Source: Magnetococcales bacterium WMHbinv6 (GTDB taxonomy: Bacteria; Pseudomonadota; Magnetococcia; Magnetococcales; Magnetaquicoccaceae). From it: a stretch of DNA of 64,000 nt. The position numbers were made by a program, and so were the translations under genes. The stretch lies in NCBI GenBank assembly GCA_002753135.1, contig PDZV01000007.1, forward strand, positions 46,545 through 110,544, given 5' to 3'. Below the pieces are notes generated by a model. It made no database searches, was not told where the DNA came from, and saw only the letters and a list, made by a program, of their open reading frames with translations. Of the stretch, positions 25,721 to 33,359 are shown piece by piece (positions within the stretch are counted from its first letter, which is position 1; the number at the start of each line of letters is the position of its first letter).

Positions 25721-27073
25721 ATGGGCGAGACGCGCAACACCCTGCAACGCATTCGCACTTTACTCTATCAGGATCCACCGAACCTGCGCGAGGCGTTGCG
25801 TGCGGCCAAAGATTTGTTTCTGCACGGCATCTGCGTTCAGGAACAAGACAGCTTACGACAGGCCGCCATCCTGCTTTTGGAGCGTCTGGTTGCCCCAGCC
25901 CTGGCCGGCATGCAGGATAAACAGGCCCGTGTTGGCCGCTTGATCCGGCAGTTGCAGACCAGCCAACAGTATCACTATGAGGCCATCGAAGCGACTGTAC
26001 TGGAAATTGCCGCTTGGATGGATACCCTGGGTAAAATGGCCCCGGTTGCCGAAGCCGATCCCCCTTTTCCCCTGGCCCTGGCACAAGAGGCGTTGGTCAT
26101 TCTGGGCGGCAAGCCCGTCCAGGAGTTGTTCAGTGTGGAGACTCCCGCCTCGTGGTCGGAGATGGGGCGGCAGTTGGGGGTACTGATCAACCGGGAAGAA
26201 AAACTGCGCAACCAATGGCAACGGGAGGAGGATGCGCTGCGGATTTTGTTGCGCCAAAGCATCGCCAAATTGCAGGAGGGGATGCAGTTGATCGGTGCAG
26301 AAGATGAGTTGAGCCCCCTTCTGGAGACGACGAAGGCAAACGGTGCCATTGATTGGCCAACGATTCAGGATGGATTGATCCAGGCGGTACGCCGTTTTCG
26401 TGACCGCACGGTGGAAGTGCGCTATCGACTGCGCGAAGCGGATGATGTGGTGGAACGGTCACGCATGTTGATCCGACAGGCCGATTGGGCCTTGCTGGAA
26501 ACCCGTGATGAAAGGTTGCTGGACAGCTTTTCCGGTTTGCCCAACCGTTTCGGCCTCATGGCCCGACTGGAACAGGCCAAACATCAGTCCGCCCCCGAAG
26601 GGTTTGCCCTGGTCGCCGTCCGTCTGGATGATTATGTCGGCATTGTACAGGATTTGGGACGCGAACGGGTCAACCGCTTGATCGGGGCGATTGCCGGACA
26701 CATGGCCTCTTTGCTGAAACCCGGCGAATATTTGGCCCGCTACAGTGACGAAACCTTCGTCCTGATCGGGCTGGCAATGAACGAAGCCAAGGCCATGGAG
26801 CTTGCCGCCTATTGGCGAGCAACCCTGGATCGTACCCGTTTTGAACTGTCGGATGCCCGCTTGATTGTACGTACCGGTTATGGTGTTGCCTGTTATGAAA
26901 TGGGTGAAAATACGGAAGCATTGTTAGGGTTGGCGATTATCGCTGCCAGGGAGGCATTGAGTGAAGGCGGTACAAGGATTCGTGCTGTGGCTTCTCGCAA
27001 CCAGCAGGCACCCACTCCCTCTTCTCCCCCCCCTCCCGATAGCAGCAAGCAGCAGCCATCCCGCCGTTCTTGA
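25721..27073 (+). CDS. Degenerate-GGDEF domain protein, second of a pair
   Basis: A 450-residue soluble paralogue of the preceding protein: helical N-terminus (1-200), coiled coil (about 210-265), and a GGDEF-like fold from DSFSGLPNRFGLM (about 268). The signature loop is YSDETFVLIG at 341: the two glycines are replaced by Ser-Asp but the Glu remains, so it is closer to an active cyclase than its neighbour, though probably inactive. The ATG at 25721 has gaggggga upstream and lies 11 bp after the previous stop. It ends in a Pro/Ser-rich tail. It is last in the run that began with gpmI. Confidence 0.75.
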   Translation: MGETRNTLQRIRTLLYQDPPNLREALRAAKDLFLHGICVQEQDSLRQAAILLLERLVAPALAGMQDKQARVGRLIRQLQTSQQYHYEAIEATVLEIAAWMDTLGKMAPVAEADPPFPLALAQEALVILGGKPVQELFSVETPASWSEMGRQLGVLINREEKLRNQWQREEDALRILLRQSIAKLQEGMQLIGAEDELSPLLETTKANGAIDWPTIQDGLIQAVRRFRDRTVEVRYRLREADDVVERSRMLIRQADWALLETRDERLLDSFSGLPNRFGLMARLEQAKHQSAPEGFALVAVRLDDYVGIVQDLGRERVNRLIGAIAGHMASLLKPGEYLARYSDETFVLIGLAMNEAKAMELAAYWRATLDRTRFELSDARLIVRTGYGVACYEMGENTEALLGLAIIAAREALSEGGTRIRAVASRNQQAPTPSSPPPPDSSKQQPSRRS

Positions 27074-27145
27074 GTCGGTTTGCACTCAATGAACCATTTT
27101 TTTTCGTCATTTTATTACATGACGGGATATTGCGTTACATTTTGA

Positions 27146-27173
27146 TTGACTTATACAGAAAAACGTCGATAAT
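27146..27173 (+). promoter_or_regulatory. Sigma-70 promoter for coaBC
   Basis: TTGACT (27146-27151), a 16-bp spacer and GATAAT (27168-27173) lie in an AT-rich gap 36 bp before the coaBC start. Both hexamers match the consensus at five of six positions. Confidence 0.65.
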
Positions 27174-27209
27174 CAGACCCTCTTGTAGCATCACCGGAGG
27201 AAGGGCGCG

Positions 27210-28469
27210 ATGGGATTTTGGGGCAACAAATCGGTTGTCGTCGCCTTGGGCGGCGGAATTGCCGCATACAAGACATTGGAACTGATACGGTTGTTGCGAG
27301 AGCAAGGGGCCATGATTCACCCTGTTGCCACCACATCCGCGTTGCAATTTGTCACTCCTCTGACCCTGCAAGCACTTGCCGGTCATCCGGTTTATCAGGA
27401 TCTTTTCAGCCCGCTTGCCGCCGATGCCATGGATCATATCCGTTTGGCACAGCAGGCGGATCTGTTGATTATTGCGCCAGCAACCGCCAATCGACTGGCC
27501 AAAATGGCCACGGGGATGGCAGATGATCTCTTGTCGGCCATGGTCTTGGCCCGGCGCAAACCCATTCTGCTGGCACCCGCCATGAATATGGCAATGTGGC
27601 AGCATCCTGCAACACAACGTAACGTTTTGCAACTGCAGGCAGACGGTTTGCATCTGGTCGGACCAGAAAGCGGTGCTTTGGCCTGCGGCGATCATGGTGT
27701 GGGCCGCATGGCAGAGGCGACACAGATTGTTGAAGCGGCGCGGCGTTTGCTCTCGCCTCAGACGTGGTTGGGAGAGCGGCTGTTGATAACTGCGGGGCCG
27801 ACGCGGGAAGATTTGGACCCGGTTCGTTATTTGAGCAACCGCTCCAGTGGCCGCATGGGCTGGGCAATCGCCACGGCGGCGCTGCGGGCGGGGGCTGCGG
27901 TTACCCTGATTCATGGTCCGGTGGCGATGGCCCCGCCGTGGGGGGCAGAGGCGGTTGCCGTAGAGTCGGCGCAAGAGATGTATGAGGCTGCTTTGCACCA
28001 TTGGGATCAATGGACCCGCTCCGGCGAACCACTCAGCGCGGCCATTCTGACGGCAGCGGTGGCCGATTATCGTCCAGCCAGCCGCAAAACCAGTAAAATC
28101 AAAAAGGAGGCCAATAGCGGCCTGCAACTGAATCTGGCGCAAAATCCCGATATTCTGGCAGCCCTGTCGGCACGGGCCGCCGACCTGGCACAAAACAATC
28201 GCCGTCGCCCCCTGGTGGTCGGCTTTGCCGCAGAAACCGGCGCAGGGGTGGCTGCGGAAGAGACCCTGTTGGCCACAGCCAAAGAAAAATTGCTGCGCAA
28301 AGGGTGCGATCTGCTGCTGCTCAACGACGTTTTGGCTACTGGTTGCGGCTTTGGCTCGCCGACCAACCAGGTCACCTTGTTGCACCGTTCCGGCCAGCAC
28401 GAAGTCTGGCCGTTGTTGGATAAGGAAGAGATAGGCGAGCGGTTAATGCAGAGGCTGCTCTCCCATTAG
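27210..28469 (+). CDS. coaBC: Bifunctional phosphopantothenoylcysteine decarboxylase / phosphopantothenate-cysteine ligase
   Basis: Makes 4'-phosphopantetheine for coenzyme A: the CoaB half joins cysteine to phosphopantothenate and the CoaC half decarboxylates the product with FMN. The N-terminal flavoprotein (1-180) shows GGGIAAYKTLEL, APAMNMAMWQHPATQ and ACGDHGVGRMAE with the catalytic Cys. The C-terminal ligase (190-419) has ITAGPTREDLDPVRYLSNRSSG and the Lys-rich KIKK segment. The length is normal. The ATG has ggaggaaggg upstream. The panB/panC/panD genes of the same pathway lie 6 kb away in this window. Confidence 0.96.
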   Translation: MGFWGNKSVVVALGGGIAAYKTLELIRLLREQGAMIHPVATTSALQFVTPLTLQALAGHPVYQDLFSPLAADAMDHIRLAQQADLLIIAPATANRLAKMATGMADDLLSAMVLARRKPILLAPAMNMAMWQHPATQRNVLQLQADGLHLVGPESGALACGDHGVGRMAEATQIVEAARRLLSPQTWLGERLLITAGPTREDLDPVRYLSNRSSGRMGWAIATAALRAGAAVTLIHGPVAMAPPWGAEAVAVESAQEMYEAALHHWDQWTRSGEPLSAAILTAAVADYRPASRKTSKIKKEANSGLQLNLAQNPDILAALSARAADLAQNNRRRPLVVGFAAETGAGVAAEETLLATAKEKLLRKGCDLLLLNDVLATGCGFGSPTNQVTLLHRSGQHEVWPLLDKEEIGERLMQRLLSH

Positions 28470-28536
28470 TAAGGAAGGATCATCCACGGTTCAGGATGAA
28501 CAGTGGTTGTTTTACCCCTAGCACGAGGCGGATTCC

Positions 28537-28998
28537 ATGTTGAAATTTTCCAAAAAATTGCTTTATGCGATCGAAGCGGTGGTGGATATTGCGTACAACT
28601 CCGGCGGAGAACCGGTGCAAATTCGTGATGTCACCAGTCGGCAGGGCGTGCCACAACGCTATCTGGAGCAGGTCATGCAGCGTTTGGTACGTTCGGGGAT
28701 TCTCAAAGGAATCCGTGGTCCCCGTGGCGGCTATCTTTTGGGCCGTGAGCGCTCAAAAATCTGTGTCGGCGATGTGGCGCGGGTGGTCATGGAGATGAAC
28801 CAGGATGATGAACTGCTCGATGCCGAGCGCATCACCTCCGGCCCGATCGGGCAACAGGTGGTACAACCGCTGTGGTTGGAGTTTCAGGAAGAGATTTTGC
28901 GCATGATGGATAACATCACCATCGAAGAGTTGACCTCGCGTGCTTTCCGCAAAGGGATTCCCAGCGAGGCTTACAGCCGCATGACCTACTCCATCTGA
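28537..28998 (+). CDS. Rrf2-family transcriptional regulator
   Basis: A 153-residue dimeric winged-helix regulator (LLYAIEAVVDIAY, then QGVPQRYLEQVMQRLVRSGI and RGPRGGYLLGR). IscR-type members bind an Fe-S cluster with three closely spaced cysteines in the second half; here only one Cys (in KICVGD) exists, so it is not an IscR-type cluster sensor. Cluster-free Rrf2 proteins include CymR, which senses cysteine status through CysK. The gene lies directly before an E1-like, cysteine synthase, E1-like, TusA-like run, which suggests that it controls sulfur assimilation. No operator was identified. Confidence 0.88.
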   Translation: MLKFSKKLLYAIEAVVDIAYNSGGEPVQIRDVTSRQGVPQRYLEQVMQRLVRSGILKGIRGPRGGYLLGRERSKICVGDVARVVMEMNQDDELLDAERITSGPIGQQVVQPLWLEFQEEILRMMDNITIEELTSRAFRKGIPSEAYSRMTYSI

Positions 28999-29006
28999 GC
29001 TGCGGG

Positions 29007-29720
29007 GTGAACAAACCGGCGATGAGGGCAACAGGCGGCAGCGTTCTGTTGCTGGGAGTCGGTGGCTTGGGGTGTGCGGCGGCATTGGCGTTGACGGCAA
29101 GCGGAGTGCAACGCCTGGGGTTGGTGGACAGCGATCAGGTGGCACTCTCCAACCTGCATCGGCAAATTCTCTACCGGATGAGCGATCTGGGCCAGAATAA
29201 AGTGGAGCGGGCGGCACACCATCTGCGTGCGCTGGCCCCCGAACTGCAGGTTGAGCTGTTTCGAGAGCGCCCGACAGAGAGCCGGGATATTGCCGAGTTG
29301 GCCAGCGGATATGATCTGCTCATCGACGGCACCGACAATTTTCGCAGCCGCTTTGCCGCCAATGAGGCCGCGGTACATTATCGCTTGCCGTTGGTACACG
29401 GAGCTGCCATCGGCCAGCGCGGCCAGGTTTGTCTGGTGCCACCGGGCGGCAGACCCTGTTTGCGTTGTCTCTTTGCCGACCCGCCACCGCAAGAGGTCAG
29501 TTGCCGCAGTGAAGGGGTGTTTGGCCCACTGGTCGGCGAAGTCGGCTGGTTGATGGCCATGGAGGCTGTCAAATGGTTGAGAGGGATGGGAGAAGTGCTG
29601 ATTGGTCGATTGTTGACAATTGATCTTGAATCCGCACGGCGTCGCGTCGTACCATGGTCCGTTAACCCCTCCTGTCCGGTTTGCCCTCAAGTTACCGGAT
29701 CCTCAACTGGAGTTAATTAG
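29007..29720 (+). CDS. MoeB/ThiF-type E1-like adenylating enzyme, catalytic half
   Basis: A 237-residue protein of the E1-like family that adenylates the C-terminus of ubiquitin-like sulfur carriers (MoaD, ThiS, CysO). It has the complete active core: GVGGLGCAAALALTASG, LVDSDQVALSNLHRQILY, DLGQNKVERA, LIDGTDNFRSRFAANEAAV, and zinc cysteines in CLRC and CPVC. It begins directly at the Rossmann strand and lacks the usual N-terminal helix with the RYxRQ arginine-finger motif, which is found instead in the protein encoded at 30664. The start is GTG 29007 or ATG 29022; neither has a strong ribosome site. Cysteine synthase follows after 5 bp. Confidence 0.85.
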   Translation: MNKPAMRATGGSVLLLGVGGLGCAAALALTASGVQRLGLVDSDQVALSNLHRQILYRMSDLGQNKVERAAHHLRALAPELQVELFRERPTESRDIAELASGYDLLIDGTDNFRSRFAANEAAVHYRLPLVHGAAIGQRGQVCLVPPGGRPCLRCLFADPPPQEVSCRSEGVFGPLVGEVGWLMAMEAVKWLRGMGEVLIGRLLTIDLESARRRVVPWSVNPSCPVCPQVTGSSTGVN

Positions 29721-29725
29721 AGATT

Positions 29726-30667
29726 ATGGCCGCGATCTATCCTGATATTACCGCAACCATAGGCCGCACACCGCTGGTTCGTATCAATCGTCTGACCGGG
29801 GATCTGCCGTGCGAACTGTTGGCCAAATTGGAATTTTTTAATCCAACGGCTTCGATGAAAGATCGCATTGGACTGGCGATGATCGAAGCGGGCCGCCAGA
29901 CCGGGCAAATTCGTGCGGATACCCTGATCATTGAACCCACCTCCGGCAATACCGGCATTGCCCTGGCCTGTGTTTGTGCGGCACAGGGGTTACGGCTGGT
30001 TTTGACCATGCCCGATTCCATGTCGCTGGAACGGCGCAATCTGCTGCGTCTGCTCGGTGCCGATTTGGTGCTGACCCCTGCTGCCGAAGGAATGCGGGGT
30101 GCCATCGAGCAGGCGAAAAAAATCATGCGTCGGGAAAAAAACAGCTTCATGCCCAATCAGTTTATCAATCCTGTCAATCCGCAAGTGCATGCCGAAACCA
30201 CCGCACGAGAAATTCTGGAAGATACCGACGGCCAACTGGATGCTTTGGTCGCCGGGGTCGGTACCGGTGGCTCCTTAAGCGGCATTGGCAAAGCCTTGCG
30301 CGAACAACTGCCCCATGTGCAGATTATTGCCGTCGAACCTGACAATTCGCCGGTTTTGTCCGGGGGCACACCGGGACACCATGCCATTCAAGGCATCGGT
30401 GCCGGTTTTATTCCCCAGGTGTTGGATACCGCCTTGATCAGCAGTGTGATTCGGGTGGAAGATCGTGTGGCGCAAAACGTGATGCGCGATTGCGCCCGTT
30501 TGGAAGGAATTTGCTGCGGCATCTCTTCGGGGGCGGTGTTGGCCGCAGCCATGCAGTGGTTGCAACAGAATCCCGAGCCATCAGCTCCCATTCGGCGTGT
30601 GGTGGCCTTGTTGCCTGATTCTGCGGAACGCTATCTCTCCACCGATCTTTTTCGGGATGGGGCATGA
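29726..30667 (+). CDS. cysK: Cysteine synthase (O-acetylserine sulfhydrylase type)
   Basis: A PLP enzyme joining a sulfide donor to O-acetylserine. It shows TIGRTPLVRINRL, the PLP Lys in NPTASMKDRIG, the substrate loop EPTSGNTGIALA, GTGGSLSGIG for phosphate binding and CCGISSGA near the end. The 313-residue length is of CysK/CysM size. Being sandwiched between two E1-like genes and followed by a TusA-like gene, it may use a protein thiocarboxylate as sulfur donor as actinobacterial CysM does with CysO; this is inference. The symbol cysK is tentative against cysM. Confidence 0.9.
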   Translation: MAAIYPDITATIGRTPLVRINRLTGDLPCELLAKLEFFNPTASMKDRIGLAMIEAGRQTGQIRADTLIIEPTSGNTGIALACVCAAQGLRLVLTMPDSMSLERRNLLRLLGADLVLTPAAEGMRGAIEQAKKIMRREKNSFMPNQFINPVNPQVHAETTAREILEDTDGQLDALVAGVGTGGSLSGIGKALREQLPHVQIIAVEPDNSPVLSGGTPGHHAIQGIGAGFIPQVLDTALISSVIRVEDRVAQNVMRDCARLEGICCGISSGAVLAAAMQWLQQNPEPSAPIRRVVALLPDSAERYLSTDLFRDGA

Positions 30668-31434
30668 GCCACTGCGCTGCCGAACCGCCATTGACCGAGA
30701 CAGCCAGCGCAGAGATATGCCGTGACAGAGAGTGGCTGGAACGCTACTCCCGCCAACTGCTTCTGCCTGCCGTGGGCGGGCGGGGACAGCGCCTGCTGCA
30801 TCAGGCAACGGTAGCTGTTGGCGGCTGCGGTACGAGCGGCACCCCGTTGGCGCTCTATTTGGCTGGTGCCGGGGTAGGCCGGCTGCTGCTTATGGACAGC
30901 GGCGCACAGGCCAACCACCTGGCAAGTGCCATTCAGGATTTAAATCCGCTGGTGCAGACGGTGGTGTTGCCACCACCCGCCTCCTGGCAAGAGGCCGCCA
31001 TCCTGCTCCCCGACTGCCAGGTTGCCATCGCCGCCGATGGGCAGGCAACCCTGCGGCAACAACTCAACCGGGCCGCCATTGCCGCCGGTTGTTTGTTGCT
31101 GGCCGGTTGGCAAACCCCTTCTGCCGCCGTGCTGGCCGCCTCCTCAGCCGGTTTGCACCCTGCTGCACCCTGTTTGCACTGCTGTGAACAGATCCTCCTG
31201 CACCAAAGCCGGGAAGCCGCTGCTCCCCCCCCTGTGATGCAGATGACCCACGGCCTGATCGGATCGATACTGGCCATGGAAACCATCGCCATTTTGCTGA
31301 ATAAACCTTGCCAATTGTTCGCCCACTGTTATCTTTTTCACCCGGAACAGAGCAACTACCAGTTGCTGCCGGTCAGCAAATGGTCCCATTGTCCCGTCTG
31401 TGCGAGTGATGCCCGTGTCGGAAGCCTATCTTGA
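30664..31434 (+). CDS. Degenerate E1-like (MoeB/ThiF) protein, pseudo-enzyme half
   Basis: A 256-residue E1-fold protein overlapping cysK by 4 bp. It retains the N-terminal arginine-finger motif ERYSRQLLLPAVG, a Rossmann start VAVGGCGTSGTPLALYLAGA, and two zinc cysteine pairs (CLHC, CPVC). It has lost the ATP-site residues: there is no DxVxxSNLxRQ segment and no DGTDN motif (AIAADGQATLRQQLNRA instead). It therefore cannot adenylate a partner alone. It complements the gene at 29007, which has the active site but not the N-terminal finger, so a heterodimer is likely. The TusA-like gene starts inside its 3' end. Confidence 0.75.
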   Translation: MSHCAAEPPLTETASAEICRDREWLERYSRQLLLPAVGGRGQRLLHQATVAVGGCGTSGTPLALYLAGAGVGRLLLMDSGAQANHLASAIQDLNPLVQTVVLPPPASWQEAAILLPDCQVAIAADGQATLRQQLNRAAIAAGCLLLAGWQTPSAAVLAASSAGLHPAAPCLHCCEQILLHQSREAAAPPPVMQMTHGLIGSILAMETIAILLNKPCQLFAHCYLFHPEQSNYQLLPVSKWSHCPVCASDARVGSLS

Positions 31435-31639
31435 TATCACCGATGAAGTGTGTCCCATGACCTTTGTGCGGGTCAAACTGAAGCTGGAAACCTTGGCGGC
31501 AGGCAGCCGTTTGACCATTCGGCTCAATGGCGGGGAGCCGTTGGCAAATATTCCGCGTTCCTTGCAAGAGGAAGGATGCCAGATCGAAAGTCTGACCGCC
31601 GATGAGCAGGTGTATCGTTTGGTGGTCACCTGCCCTTGA
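31409..31639 (+). CDS. TusA/SirA-family sulfur-carrier-like protein
   Basis: A 76-residue protein of the TusA fold (ITDEVCPMTFVRVKLKLETL). TusA proteins carry persulfide sulfur on the Cys of a CPxP motif; here the motif is CPMT, with the second Pro replaced by Thr. The rest (LNGGEPLANIPRSLQEEGC) fits the family. The ATG at 31409 is chosen among GTG 31400, GTG 31406 and GTG 31415. It overlaps the pseudo-E1 gene by 26 bp, so it belongs to the same operon. A sulfur delivery role to the cysteine synthase system is likely; the C-terminus (VVTCP) has no Gly-Gly, so it is not the E1 substrate. Confidence 0.75.
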   Translation: MPVSEAYLDITDEVCPMTFVRVKLKLETLAAGSRLTIRLNGGEPLANIPRSLQEEGCQIESLTADEQVYRLVVTCP

Positions 31640-31752
31640 GTGCAAATATATTTTTACACAATATGTAAAAAACATTATACACTTCAATATATCTTGCGCA
31701 ATAAATCGCAAAATATTAGAGCAAAACACTGATTAATAACATAAAAACACAT

Positions 31753-31768
31753 TGGCATGCCACATGCT
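31753..31768 (+). promoter_or_regulatory. Sigma-54 promoter candidate for pilin gene
   Basis: ttggcatgccacatgct places GG (31754-31755) and GC (31766-31767) exactly 10 bases apart, as sigma-54 promoters require, with TGGCA matching the -24 element well and ATGC the -12 element moderately. It lies about 150 bp before the pilin start. Type IV pilin genes are classically sigma-54 dependent. Confidence 0.55.
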
Positions 31769-31917
31769 TAATAGAAAATCAACGACGGGTCGCATGCGAC
31801 GACCAATCCCAGAGACCGGAGAGAGACGGAGAGCAGGGTAAAAACAGAGTACGGCAACCGTTTCAGATTCAAAGGTCATTAAACAAGACTCAACCAATTT
31901 TCCTCAGGAGAGGCAAC

Positions 31918-32343
31918 ATGTGTAAAGATAAGCGTCAAGATGGTTTTACTCTGATCGAGCTGATGATTGTTATTGCCATCATCGGCATCCTGGCGGCAGT
32001 GGCCCTGCCTGCTTACAAGGATTATGCGGTACGGGCCAAAGCGGGTGAGGCATTGAGTTTATCGTCGGGAGCCAAACAGGCGGTATCCGAGTATCGGATG
32101 AGTACTTCCAACTGGCCAACCGACAACACGGCGGCAGGTTTGGCGGCGGCCAATGCGATTACCGGTAATTATGTCACTTCGGTCACGGTCGCCAACAACA
32201 CGATCACCGTTGCTTTCAACGCCACGGATACGGTATTGAACGGCAAAACGATCACCCTGACGGGCACGGAAAATGCCGGAAGCATCTCCTGGGTCTGCGC
32301 CAGCACTTTGGATGCCCGCTATCTGCCGAGCGCCTGCCGGTAA
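31918..32343 (+). CDS. Type IV pilin (PilA-like)
   Basis: A 141-residue prepilin. The leader MCKDKRQDG is cut before the methylated Phe in [19 protein letters not shown], with the Glu at position +5 of the mature protein and the hydrophobic assembly helix following. Two C-terminal cysteines (WVCAS and SACR, 16 residues apart) form the expected disulfide-bonded D-region. Ribosome site caggagaggc. The gene stands alone, with a probable sigma-54 promoter before it and a terminator after it, as for a highly expressed major pilin. Confidence 0.93.
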   Translation: MCKDKRQDGFTLIELMIVIAIIGILAAVALPAYKDYAVRAKAGEALSLSSGAKQAVSEYRMSTSNWPTDNTAAGLAAANAITGNYVTSVTVANNTITVAFNATDTVLNGKTITLTGTENAGSISWVCASTLDARYLPSACR

Positions 32344-32375
32344 CCCTGGCGCACTCTGCCTGCAAGCGGTTGATA

Positions 32376-32404
32376 CAGGCTCCCTGGCCTTGCCGGGGAG
32401 CCTG
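32376..32404 (+). terminator. Rho-independent terminator after pilin gene
   Basis: CAGGCTCCC pairs perfectly with GGGAGCCTG around an 11-base loop, followed by the T-rich atttgtttta. It is 33 bp after the pilin stop. Confidence 0.8.
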
Positions 32405-32469
32405 ATTTGTTTTAGGATTCGCCAAGCACCATTTTGTCTCTCCTCCTCTTGCGCTGGATCAGGTTGCCC

Positions 32470-32931
32470 ATGAATCGATTATTGCTCAAACAGACGGCGC
32501 GGATTGTGGCAGCGCAGGCGACACAGCAACCGCTGACAGCGGAGCAACTGGAGGTGATGATCGGCGTGGTACACCGGGCGTTGACCAAAGCGGCGGCCTA
32601 TGCGGCTGTGCAGGCAGAGGTGGAGGATGAGGAGGAGCTGGCCTTGGATGAACCACCGTTGCCGATCGGGCGCTGGCAACCGGCGGTACCCATTGAGCAG
32701 GCGGTGACGGCAGAGAGTGTCACCTGTTTGATTTGCGGCAAGACCGGCAAGGCCATTCGCGGCCATTTAACCAAAACGCATCGTATCGACATTGCCACCT
32801 ATCTGGCGGTCTTTGGCCTGCCCAAAGATTTTCCCCTGGTCGCCCCCGCCTACTCCGCCACCCGCCGCCGTCTGGCCCTGGAGAGTGGCGCGGGAGAAAA
32901 TTTACAGGCTGCCCGGCGCAAGATGGAATAA
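32470..32931 (+). CDS. MucR/Ros-family zinc-finger regulator
   Basis: A 153-residue protein whose second half is the MucR/Ros domain: a prokaryotic zinc finger C-x2-C-x9-H-x4-H in CLICGKTGKAIRGHLTKTH, followed by TYLAVFGLPKDFPLVAPAYS, the hallmark MucR continuation. The first 85 residues are helical with an acidic patch (VEDEEELALDE). The ATG at 32470 is chosen; the frame is open upstream to 32434. MucR proteins are H-NS-like silencers and regulators of surface polysaccharide, motility and cell cycle genes in alphaproteobacteria. It is a single gene here. Confidence 0.88.
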   Translation: MNRLLLKQTARIVAAQATQQPLTAEQLEVMIGVVHRALTKAAAYAAVQAEVEDEEELALDEPPLPIGRWQPAVPIEQAVTAESVTCLICGKTGKAIRGHLTKTHRIDIATYLAVFGLPKDFPLVAPAYSATRRRLALESGAGENLQAARRKME

Positions 32932-33359
32932 TGGAGTTTTTTCGTTGCAGGATAGCGAGACACCCTCTCTAGGAATAAAATTTATCACGTCTTTTTTATT
33001 ACTTTTTCCCATAGCTTTTTCCCCACCTTGTTGTTAGTGTTGCTCCACGCGCTATAACTTCGCTTGTTTCCTTCTTGGCAATGGATATCAGGTTAATGAC
33101 TCCAAGTGCGCAACATTGTTGACCCATCTTCTGGCCATGACTGCGCTTTGTAAAGGTATGTACGAAGCGGAAGGAAAAAGGTTCAAAGAAGGCAAAAGGA
33201 GTCTGTCAACATCGGTCGACTTTGCCGCCCAGTTGGTGGTGTATAACTTGGCCCGGTTACCGGAAAATTTCCTCAAAAAAAGTATCGCAATCCTATGCCA
33301 TGATTCGAGAAACAGACGAACGGATACTAGAACCCACCCCAAATCAGTAGGGAGACGAC
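32932..33359. other. Intergenic stretch between the MucR-like and TPR genes
   Basis: About 430 bp without a supported gene. A plus-strand frame of 89 codons (from TTG 33116) and a longer minus-strand frame lack ribosome sites and have an implausible composition. It presumably holds the promoter of the TPR gene. Confidence 0.4.

Noticed and set aside
31409..31639. TusA-like protein as the ubiquitin-like substrate of the adjacent E1 pair
   Set aside because: It ends in VVTCP, not Gly-Gly, and has the TusA rather than the MoaD/ThiS fold pattern.
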